6,260 nt of DNA from an uncultured bacterium. Lineage in GTDB: Bacteria; Cyanobacteriota; Vampirovibrionia; Gastranaerophilales; Gastranaerophilaceae. Under the pieces are notes generated by a model. The model was given only the letters and a program-made list of their open reading frames with translations. It searched no databases and was not told the DNA's origin. Position 1 is the stretch's first letter. Every line of letters begins with the position of its first letter. Shown here piece by piece: positions 1-5,123 of this stretch. Where the stretch lies: the NCBI GenBank assembly GCA_937894665.1, contig CALAWF010000265.1:1-6260 (forward strand), written 5' to 3'. The translations under genes and the position numbers were made by a program.

Positions 1-86
1 CGTTTGGGCATCATAAGTGTAAGAGGTTCCAGTCTTGAACCCATGCCTGCTGCCATAATCATTGCTTTCAACTTTTTATCTACCAT
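1..86 (-). CDS. Sugar-phosphate nucleotidyltransferase, N-terminal fragment (cut by window edge)
   Basis: Only the first 28 codons are in the window, reading leftwards from an ATG at 86-84. The peptide carries the nucleotide-binding signature of NDP-sugar pyrophosphorylases, A-A-G-x-G-S-R-L-x-P-L-T followed by a P-K pair, right after a short beta strand (KAMIMAAGMGSRLEPLT, residues 7-23). Enzymes of this family join a nucleoside triphosphate to a sugar 1-phosphate to make an activated sugar for surface polysaccharide or cell-wall synthesis, in the cytoplasm. Which sugar or nucleotide (glucose/dTTP, mannose/GTP, glucose/UTP) cannot be told from this fragment. The start is supported by AAAAGGG ending 7 bases upstream; a nearer ATG at 93-91 hits a stop after three codons. 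It lies 38 bases after the pilin-like gene on the same strand with no hairpin seen between them, so cotranscription is likely. Confidence 0.85.
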   Translation of the reverse strand, partial: MVDKKLKAMIMAAGMGSRLEPLTLMMPK

Positions 87-93
87 TCCATAT

Positions 94-100
94 CCCTTTT
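94..100 (-). promoter_or_regulatory. Ribosome binding site of the nucleotidyltransferase gene
   Basis: AAAAGGG on the minus strand, 7 bases before the ATG at 86. It favours this start over the upstream out-of-frame ATG at 93-91, which is stopped almost at once by TAG. Confidence 0.55.
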
Positions 101-124
101 AATTGCTTAGTTAAGTCTATGATA

Positions 125-886
125 CTACCAAGGATAGTTTTTGTCCATTGCCCAATTGTTTACTCTTAACAATGCTCCGCAAGCTGTTCCTGCTCCCAGT
201 CCGAGTTCATTTGTTTCAGCATTTTTATTGCAGGTGTCAAATCCTTTTTTAGAAATTAGGTCATTATATTCTAAAGTATCTTGTGGAATTCCGCATTTGT
301 TATAGCCGCCAAAGTGTATTCCATTTGGAATGTTTTTATTTTGCGATGGTTTTTCATCACAAAGTTTTGGATGGTTTTCGTTGTCATAAAAAGAGAAGAC
401 AAAAATATCTTTTCCTAAAGTATTTTCACCTGTTTTCCCGTTTGTATCCAAAATAATTGTCATTAAACCTTGTTTGTTTTTATGGAAACCAATGGTTGTA
501 TTATCATCAAGGATTATACTGTATAGAGCCATGTTGGATTTTTTACGATTTTTTAAATCTTTGTACTGTGGTGAATTCCAGCAACTATCTTGTTTCCCTT
601 TACAGTATTCTGAAATTTGTAAATATGGAGTGAAATATGTTTCGGCAAATACATTAACAGGTAAAGAAGTATTGTATTTGTTCATTGGTTCTCCGCTCAC
701 AAGGGAATACATTCTGTTTGCTTGTTGGAGCATAGCGTATGCTTTTTGATATTTTACGATGGCTAATTTTTGTTGATATGATTTGTAAAACGGTACTAAA
801 ATCATTGCAAATAATAAAAGTGCAACAATTCCTACAATTAAAACTGTTTGTGATAACGTAATATTTCCTTTGCGTTTATTTCTCAT
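125..886 (-). CDS. Divergent type IV prepilin-like (pseudopilin) protein with six cysteines
   Basis: Predicted 253 aa from the ATG at 886. A TTG at 904 would add six residues, but GGAG at 902-899 overlaps it and precedes the ATG by 12 bases, so ATG is preferred. The N-terminus is a class III (prepilin) signal: basic leader MRNKRKG, then NITLSQ and a hydrophobic helix (about residues 15-33), then a charged amphipathic stretch with YQKAY. Prepilin peptidase would be expected to cut after G7. The usual Glu at mature position 5 is absent; Ser or Gln occupies the spot. The globular part has a D-x-NG-K-x-G block followed by G-K-D-I-F (147-162), six Cys (95, 102, 176, 198, 219, 236) that could pair as disulfides, and a W...YPW end (244-253). 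This C-terminal layout is what I recall from the large pilin families of Gastranaerophilales. It probably acts as a minor pilin or pseudopilin in a type IV pilus or type II secretion machine. No assembly gene is nearby, so its machine is unknown. Confidence 0.8.
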   Translation of the reverse strand: MRNKRKGNITLSQTVLIVGIVALLLFAMILVPFYKSYQQKLAIVKYQKAYAMLQQANRMYSLVSGEPMNKYNTSLPVNVFAETYFTPYLQISEYCKGKQDSCWNSPQYKDLKNRKKSNMALYSIILDDNTTIGFHKNKQGLMTIILDTNGKTGENTLGKDIFVFSFYDNENHPKLCDEKPSQNKNIPNGIHFGGYNKCGIPQDTLEYNDLISKKGFDTCNKNAETNELGLGAGTACGALLRVNNWAMDKNYPW

Positions 887-908
887 AGTTACAAAAAACT
901 CCAAATAT

Positions 909-1559
909 TTACCACTTGTTCAGTATATCAATTATTTCTTTTTTTGACAACTTTGGATTAATTTCTTTTATTGAAATTATTTCTTCTGTTGAAACTTTTT
1001 CTTTAAATATTTCTTCAAGAATGTTTTTGTCATAATCGTATAGGATAGAGCCGTGCTGTAGAATATATCCGTGGCTTCTACACTGTGCCGAACCTATTAA
1101 CTTTTTCCCGTTGTAGCAAAGGTCTGCACCTGTTGAAATAAGCATACAATAGTCAAAGCCTGTTTTTATTGGTTTGGAAGTTCCGAATGATAAATCAATT
1201 CCAAGTTTGTGAAATTTATCAATCAAGATTTGAGAAATTTCTTTGTAAGATGAAACAATATGGCTTCCATTTTTGAGATAAGTTTCAGGGCAGATAAAGC
1301 TGTATGTGATTTCGTTGTCGTGTAATAACGCTCTCCCACCGGTTAAGCGTCTTACTACATCGATATTTTTTGATTTGAGAAATTCGTAGTCAAGAAAATC
1401 ATCTTTTTGATTTCTTCCAAGAGAAACGCAGGCCGGACTCCAAGCGTACAATCTGAAAATAGGTTCTTGAAGATTATTTTTTATTGCAAAATCCAGCAAG
1501 TCGCTATCGATTTGCATATTTTCTTTGCCGTTGCGAGTTTCGTATGGAATAATTTTCAT
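909..1559 (-). CDS. Lipoate-protein ligase / octanoyltransferase family protein (LplA/LipM type)
   Basis: 216 aa, single catalytic domain of the biotin/lipoate ligase fold. Family landmarks appear in order: NMQIDSDLL near the N-terminus (14-22), RLYAW followed by VSLGRNQ (36-51), the RRLTGG lipoyl-binding loop (70-75), the HDNEITYS strand (80-87), and the KK-x-x-GSAQ loop (152-159) followed by ILQHGSIL (166-173). K153 matches the conserved ligase lysine. C138, fifteen residues before K153, sits about where LipM octanoyltransferases carry their active-site Cys. It would therefore attach lipoate or octanoate to a lysine of GcvH or a 2-oxoacid dehydrogenase E2 in the cytoplasm. At 216 aa it lacks the C-terminal accessory domain of E. 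coli-type LplA, which is also consistent with LipM or a two-piece ligase. The ATG is only 2 bases after the previous gene's TAA, with a weak GGAG 16 bases upstream, so translation is probably coupled. The gcvPA gene in this window is a plausible pathway partner. Confidence 0.88.
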   Translation of the reverse strand: MKIIPYETRNGKENMQIDSDLLDFAIKNNLQEPIFRLYAWSPACVSLGRNQKDDFLDYEFLKSKNIDVVRRLTGGRALLHDNEITYSFICPETYLKNGSHIVSSYKEISQILIDKFHKLGIDLSFGTSKPIKTGFDYCMLISTGADLCYNGKKLIGSAQCRSHGYILQHGSILYDYDKNILEEIFKEKVSTEEIISIKEINPKLSKKEIIDILNKW

Positions 1560-1561
1560 AA

Positions 1562-2545
1562 TTAAAATGCAATATCTCCGTAGTCGTGGATTGAGTATCC
1601 ATGCCCATCAAGAGCAGGTGCTTTGATTTCATCCAGTGGAGGAAGGTTGTATTTTATGTTATTTTCCTGAACTTGTGATGGGTGAACGATTGGTGCAAGC
1701 GGTAGCAATCCATTCTCATTTGTTGTTGGTGTTGTTTGTACCGGTTGTTCCTGAGGTTGTTGTTCTTGTTTATTACGTTTGTTTTTCTTTTTAGAAGTTG
1801 TAGTGTTTTGTGTTAGATTTGGATATAGGGCTTGAAGTTGTGCTTGTTGAGCTTCAGGATTTGGCAAGGCATAATGTGGAGATTGTCGCTTTGCAGTTTC
1901 TTTATCTTGCCCGTGTAAAAAGATAAAGCCTTTAGTTGAATATTTATCGTGCTTTTTGAACTCAAATTGAGGTTCAAGTTCTTCTACCGTAGATTTTCTT
2001 GCACTACTTTTCTTTTTCGTCGTTGCTGTATCTTCTTTTTCCTTTTTAAGTTTTACTTTATGTTCTTTTGTTTTCTTAACTTTTTCAGGTTTAATTTTTT
2101 GTTTTTTCTTTTTTTTTACTTTTGGTGCTTTTTTATGTTTTTTAGAAGGTTGAATGCTTTCTTCTGCTTCGGAATCCTTTGTCAAAATTTTCGGTTTTTT
2201 CTTGCCAAAAGCTATTTTTTCTAGTTCAAAAGATTCATCTATTGGTGCAGCTCCTGAAATTGTAGGTTTAAGCTCTGATTTTTTGTTCTCTTTAATATCC
2301 AAAGGTTGCAAATCAGGCATTTTGTCTAAGTTTGGATCAGGTTTTTCATCAACGTAAGAATTTTGTGCTTCTTCTTCAACTGATGGTAGTGAAGAGGGTT
2401 TTGCTTCTGACTGAATATTTTGAGTATAATTTTCTACATTTTTTATTGTGTTATTATACTCTTGGTTGTCAGAAGTTGTTTCTTCTTGGTTTTGTTGAAT
2501 AGTTTCTCCGTTTTCTCTAGCTTCTAATTCTTTTTCAAATTGCAC
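1562..2545 (-). CDS. Lys/Gln-rich low-complexity protein, probably the shifted tail of the upstream gene
   Basis: 327 aa from a GTG at 2545 with no recognised domain. Residues 1-110 are rich in Glu, Asn and Pro. Residues 115-184 are strongly basic, with runs of Lys such as PKVKKKKKQK. Residues 231-271 are Gln/Asn/Thr-rich. The end (about 280-327) is Pro-rich with a G-x-G-Y-S-I-H-D-Y-G-D motif. No signal peptide or membrane segment is seen, and most of the chain should be disordered. The start is weak: GTG, with GGA about 12 bases upstream that overlaps the previous stop. The same frame is open further upstream and reads RLLQFVGNETFVQFEKEL, which resembles the coiled-coil end of the paralogue at 3383-4210 (LELQRLAGKKVVENL). 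I infer that this segment was, or is, the C-terminus of the protein encoded at 2560-3393, which has a signal peptide. If so its site would be the periplasm or outer membrane rather than the cytoplasm. It is a real coding region by length and operon packing, but no function is assigned. Confidence 0.65.
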   Translation of the reverse strand: MQFEKELEARENGETIQQNQEETTSDNQEYNNTIKNVENYTQNIQSEAKPSSLPSVEEEAQNSYVDEKPDPNLDKMPDLQPLDIKENKKSELKPTISGAAPIDESFELEKIAFGKKKPKILTKDSEAEESIQPSKKHKKAPKVKKKKKQKIKPEKVKKTKEHKVKLKKEKEDTATTKKKSSARKSTVEELEPQFEFKKHDKYSTKGFIFLHGQDKETAKRQSPHYALPNPEAQQAQLQALYPNLTQNTTTSKKKNKRNKQEQQPQEQPVQTTPTTNENGLLPLAPIVHPSQVQENNIKYNLPPLDEIKAPALDGHGYSIHDYGDIAF

Positions 2546-2590
2546 AAATGTTTCATTTCCTACAAATTGTAAAAGTCTGATTTTGCAGTT
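2546..2590 (-). other. Apparent frame break joining the second coiled-coil gene to the low-complexity ORF
   Basis: The frame of the 2560-3393 gene ends KSDFYNL-stop at 2562-2560. The frame of the next ORF, read through the same bases, gives RLLQFVGNETFVQFEKEL, an L-x-x-x-G coiled-coil end like the one in the paralogue (LELQRLAG, residues 242-249). Moving from the first frame to the second is a -1 shift, equivalent to one missing base or a deletion of 22 bases. The string CTTTTACAATTTG (2575-2563) reads FYNL in one frame and LLQF in the other. Aligned from the conserved Ala of the coiled coil, the joined product is seven residues shorter than the paralogue before the Gly. This may be a real mutation, an assembly error or an authentic gene boundary. 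Confidence 0.5.
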
Positions 2591-3393
2591 CTTTGTTTGT
2601 CGATTGCCGTTCTGTAATACGCATCGGTAATTACAATAAGTTCTCTTGGGGCGTTATTTTTTTGTGCAAGTTCAAATTTTCTTTGTCTTTCTTCAACGAG
2701 TTTTGTGGTCATTTCAAGTTGTTTTTTGGCAGACATATAATCGTAGTAAAGATTAACGGCGTTTTGTTGAAGGTCTTCAATCTTTCTAATCAAAATAATC
2801 ATATCGGCATCATTAACTTTAGTATATTTATAGTTAAGAGCCTTTGTATCTTGGGACATTATGTTCAAAATATTTCCACCGATTAAAGAAGAGCCTGCAA
2901 ATACAGGACTAGCCATACTTGCCCCGACTAGGGTTGACATACTTGCGATAGTAGAGAGTACTTTTTTTATTGATTTGCTGTCAGGTTTATCTGCATCGGG
3001 GTTAGCTAATTTGTATAATGCAAAGTTGATTGTATCGCTTTGGGTTGCAGCCCCTTGCCAAAGAAGAGTTAAATCCGAAACCATATCATTTTCTTCATAC
3101 TCTAATTCTTTTCCGATTTCTTTAGATAATTTGCTGATGCTCAAATCTGCATAAGTCATATCGGTAATCGCAGAGTCTTTGTTATCTCCAATTTGTGCAT
3201 ATGTCTTTTCTATTTTTGGTTTTTCTTGTTTGGCTTGAACAAATTGAGTTTCCGGAACTTCTGAAAGCCCGACTCTATATGCAGGAGGTTTTGGAAATTC
3301 AACATCTTTTAGGGTTAAGTTTTCTGCATTTGCAACGTTTACACCAGATAGGCAAAGTGCAATTGTTAAAAATAGAAATTTTTTATTTAGCAT
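2560..3393 (-). CDS. Secreted coiled-coil protein, TolC-like C-terminal half (paralogue 2)
   Basis: 277 aa, not a family I can name. It begins with a Sec signal peptide (KK, hydrophobic 6-20, ANA cleavage site at 21-23), so it is exported. Residues 24-100 are polar and Pro/Lys-rich. A conserved core follows: DLTLLWQG (107-114) and INFALYKLANP (122-132). A Gly/Ala/Ser-rich hydrophobic segment (about 145-179) comes next, then a long heptad-like helix starting IRKIEDLQQ (202-210) with LYYDY (215-219) and continuing to the end. The helical half resembles the hairpin helices of TolC-family outer membrane factors, but only part of such a protein is present. The same core and helix occur in the upstream neighbour, so the two are tandem paralogues. 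The ATG overlaps the end of that neighbour by 11 bases and has a perfect AGGAGG 8 bases before it. The frame stops abruptly inside the helix, and the expected L-x-x-x-G end is found in another frame just downstream. Confidence 0.8.
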   Translation of the reverse strand: MLNKKFLFLTIALCLSGVNVANAENLTLKDVEFPKPPAYRVGLSEVPETQFVQAKQEKPKIEKTYAQIGDNKDSAITDMTYADLSISKLSKEIGKELEYEENDMVSDLTLLWQGAATQSDTINFALYKLANPDADKPDSKSIKKVLSTIASMSTLVGASMASPVFAGSSLIGGNILNIMSQDTKALNYKYTKVNDADMIILIRKIEDLQQNAVNLYYDYMSAKKQLEMTTKLVEERQRKFELAQKNNAPRELIVITDAYYRTAIDKQRTAKSDFYNL

Positions 3394-4210
3394 CTTTGTT
3401 TCCTCCTATCAATGCTGAATCATAGTCGTATTGGTATAAGTTCAAATTCTCAACAACTTTTTTCCCTGCAAGTCGTTGGAGTTCTAAGTGGTATTTTTTT
3501 GACATTTGAACAAATTTCGCTTCTTCAATTTGCATATCGTCATATAAAGCGGATGAAATTGATATTTCTAAAAAGTCTTCTTCATCCATTGCTTTTGCGT
3601 AATTTCTACTATACAAAAGTTCTCTTGAACGGATTTCTTTTAATTGTGATAAACTTCCTTTGTAATTGTAGTATGCGTTAATAATTTTATCTTGCAAATT
3701 TTCTACAAGTCCTGCCAACTCAATAAGTTCTGTATCTGTAAGTGGAACTTCTTGAGGAATATTTTTTTTATTTAAAAGATTTTGAGCAATTCTTCCTGCT
3801 GCATAAGAGCCTGATTGAACCATATAATCTGCTCCGACAAGTGCCGGTGCTAAAGAAGCCCCGGATACAATTGCAGAAAGAGTTTTAGCCATTAGGGAAG
3901 AATGTATTCTCCTTTGACTTTCAGGAGTTGCTAATTTTTTTAGTGCAAAGCCGATAACTTGGTTATTTTCAACCGTTCCTTTCCACAAATTGTCGATGTC
4001 TTCCATATCTTTTTCTTTTTGGAGTTTGACAATTTCGTCCATAATTTGTTGTTCGCTAATGACTAAAGAATCTTTGCCCTTGTAGTCAACTTTAGGCAAT
4101 TCAATTTTGGTTTGTTCCACTGTTCCTAAATGAACTTCCCCATCATCAATTGCAAGTGCGGGTTGAGCTATAACACTAATTATCCCTAAAAAAATTACCA
4201 GCTTTCTCAT
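3383..4210 (-). CDS. Secreted coiled-coil protein, TolC-like C-terminal half (paralogue 1)
   Basis: 275 aa from the ATG at 4210. A TTG at 4246 would add 12 residues that weaken the signal peptide, so ATG is chosen. Residues 1-20 form a Sec signal peptide (MRK, hydrophobic core, ALA cleavage site). After a polar stretch come DIDNLWKG (71-78) and IGFALKKLATP (86-96), then a Gly/Ala-rich hydrophobic segment (about 110-146). A long helix follows with LVENLQDKIINAYYNY (168-183), ending LELQRLAG (242-249) and a short polar tail. The L-x-x-L-x-G end after alternating Ala/Leu heptads is the pattern seen at the end of TolC-family helical hairpins, though the beta-barrel strands of a full factor are not evident. 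The gene downstream is a diverged copy. Likely location is the periplasm or outer membrane; role unknown. It is the first gene of the minus-strand operon. No Shine-Dalgarno sequence precedes the ATG; a TATAAA box sits 6 bases upstream. Confidence 0.8.
   Translation of the reverse strand: MRKLVIFLGIISVIAQPALAIDDGEVHLGTVEQTKIELPKVDYKGKDSLVISEQQIMDEIVKLQKEKDMEDIDNLWKGTVENNQVIGFALKKLATPESQRRIHSSLMAKTLSAIVSGASLAPALVGADYMVQSGSYAAGRIAQNLLNKKNIPQEVPLTDTELIELAGLVENLQDKIINAYYNYKGSLSQLKEIRSRELLYSRNYAKAMDEEDFLEISISSALYDDMQIEEAKFVQMSKKYHLELQRLAGKKVVENLNLYQYDYDSALIGGNKDAK
3402..3407 (-). promoter_or_regulatory. Strong Shine-Dalgarno for the second coiled-coil gene
   Basis: AGGAGG on the minus strand, 8 bases before the ATG at 3393. 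It lies inside the last codons of the upstream gene (the Gly-Gly of its IGGNKDAK end), so the second gene can be translated efficiently and coupled to the first across the 11-base overlap. Confidence 0.85.
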
Positions 4211-4216
4211 ACTAAA

Positions 4217-4246
4217 TTTATAGCACAAGAACGATAATAAATCCAA
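4217..4246 (-). promoter_or_regulatory. Possible extended -10 promoter of the minus-strand operon
   Basis: On the minus strand, TGCTATAAA (4225-4217) is an extended -10 element. A weak -35-like TTGGAT (4246-4241, three matches to consensus) lies 18 bases upstream. The -10 box ends 6 bases before the ATG at 4210, which would put the transcription start at or next to the start codon and give a leaderless or nearly leaderless mRNA. The lack of any Shine-Dalgarno before that ATG agrees. In such AT-rich DNA, boxes like this arise by chance, so the call is tentative. Confidence 0.35.
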
Positions 4247-4313
4247 TGGTTGATTAATCTTTAAATCTCTTGATGGTTCTTATATTCCGAAAAAAAATCT
4301 AATATATAAATGT

Positions 4314-4320
4314 AAGAGGA
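4314..4320 (+). promoter_or_regulatory. Shine-Dalgarno that fixes a TTG start for the TPR gene
   Basis: AAGAGGA, with GAGG ending 8 bases before the TTG at 4328. The next in-frame ATG, at 4358, has no comparable site upstream. The ATG at 4310 is followed directly by TAA. Confidence 0.65.
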
Positions 4321-4327
4321 AAAAGAG

Positions 4328-5080
4328 TTGAGCGACGAGAATATAAAATCTCAATATATGAGCACCCCTATTATTAGGAGAAAAAAAGTTAATAAAATTC
4401 AATCGGAAGCGGATTTATTGAGAACAAAAAGTTCGTTCAAAGAGGCTGTTTCTGCATACTTAAATTCTGTCCTTTTAGATAGAAATAATCCTGATACCTA
4501 TTTAGGATTAGGAATTTGTTATAAAAATATGGGCAAAATCAAAAAGGCTATTGAAAATTTAGAAAAAGCTGCATTACTTGATTCTAATAAATTTGATACT
4601 TTTTATGAATTAGGGCTTTGTCATTTGAAAGATGAAACTCCTTGCTGTGCGATTAAGTGTTTTATTCAAGCTATTCAGATTGAACCTGATAATCCGGATG
4701 CAATTTATCAACTCGGTATCGCTCACGAACAATGCGAAGAAGAAGATATGGCTTTGATGATTTATCAAAAACTTATTGAAAATTCGCCAAATTATATCAA
4801 CGCCTATGTTAGAAAATCTTCACTTTTGATGAAGATGGAATTATACAGACCGGCTCTTGCATTGTATAAAGAAATTTTGAAAATTAATCCAAATTATACC
4901 CAGGTTTATTCAGATATTGGATTATGTTTAGATAAACTTGGAAAACACTCAGATGCAAAAAGATATTATAGAAAATTCTTAGCTTGCAGACCGGATTCTG
5001 AGAATGCTAATTTTATTATGCGTAGAGTAGAAAAATTAAGATCGCTAAAAACCAAAACAACAAAACTCTCAATCGTGTAA
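4328..5080 (+). CDS. Tetratricopeptide repeat protein (six TPRs, cytoplasmic)
   Basis: 250 aa from a TTG start chosen because of the GAGG site 8 bases before it. After a basic N-terminus (about residues 1-25, including RRKK), nearly the whole protein is TPRs in a 34-residue register: about 22-55, 56-89, 90-123, 124-157, 158-191 and 192-225. Repeats show the usual pattern, for example YLGLGICYKNMGKIKKAIEN and the A-I-x-I-x-P-D-N-P-D turn near 115-124. The tail is basic. No signal peptide or membrane helix is seen, so it should be a cytoplasmic protein-binding scaffold; its partner is unknown. Eight cysteines (64, 98, 106, 107, 111, 136, 200, 220) is a high number for such a short TPR protein; they do not form a recognisable metal motif. 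It stands alone on the plus strand, divergent from the envelope operon and convergent with gcvPA. Some TPR proteins help pilus or secretion assembly, but nothing here proves that link. Confidence 0.88.
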   Translation: MSDENIKSQYMSTPIIRRKKVNKIQSEADLLRTKSSFKEAVSAYLNSVLLDRNNPDTYLGLGICYKNMGKIKKAIENLEKAALLDSNKFDTFYELGLCHLKDETPCCAIKCFIQAIQIEPDNPDAIYQLGIAHEQCEEEDMALMIYQKLIENSPNYINAYVRKSSLLMKMELYRPALALYKEILKINPNYTQVYSDIGLCLDKLGKHSDAKRYYRKFLACRPDSENANFIMRRVEKLRSLKTKTTKLSIV

Positions 5081-5098
5081 TTGCAATTGAGAGTTTTG
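5061..5098. terminator. Bidirectional terminator hairpin between convergent genes
   Basis: A perfect 13-bp inverted repeat, CAAAACTCTCAAT (5061-5073) and ATTGAGAGTTTTG (5086-5098), with a 12-base loop holding the TAA of the TPR gene. T-rich DNA follows on both strands (plus: scattered T runs from 5103 to 5125; minus: TTGTTTTGGTTTTTA). Placement between two convergent stops 43 bases apart fits a shared rho-independent terminator. The GC content of the stem is low (core CTCTC), as expected in an AT-rich genome. Confidence 0.75.
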
Positions 5099-5123
5099 AA
5101 AATTTTCATTTTGAATTTTGTTT

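Noticed and set aside
474..749. Plus-strand ORF opposite the pilin-like gene
   Set aside because: Lies wholly antisense to a well-supported gene, with no family features or convincing start.
887..904. Longer start of the pilin-like protein at the TTG
   Set aside because: GGAG overlaps this codon and so serves the ATG at 886; the shorter leader MRNKRKG is the normal prepilin form.
1949..2224. Plus-strand ORF very rich in Phe
   Set aside because: It is the complement of the Lys-rich segment: AAA/AAG on one strand reads as TTT/CTT on the other. No ribosome site or recognisable protein.
2593..3425. Several plus-strand ORFs opposite the coiled-coil genes
   Set aside because: Antisense to a gene pair whose signal peptides, ribosome site and mutual similarity support the minus strand.
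4252..4259. Palindrome GATTAATC in the divergent intergenic region, a possible operator
   Set aside because: Only 8 bases, and short AT-rich palindromes are expected by chance here; no second copy was found nearby.
4270..4310. Promoter for the TPR gene (TTGATG with TATATA or TATAAA downstream)
   Set aside because: The spacing is 27-29 bases, far from the usual 16-18, and no other pair of boxes fits well. A promoter must exist nearby, but I cannot place it.
5097..5108. Palindrome TGAAAATTTTCA just after the terminator stem
   Set aside because: Pure A/T centre with no loop; better explained as part of the AT-rich terminator tail than as a separate site.
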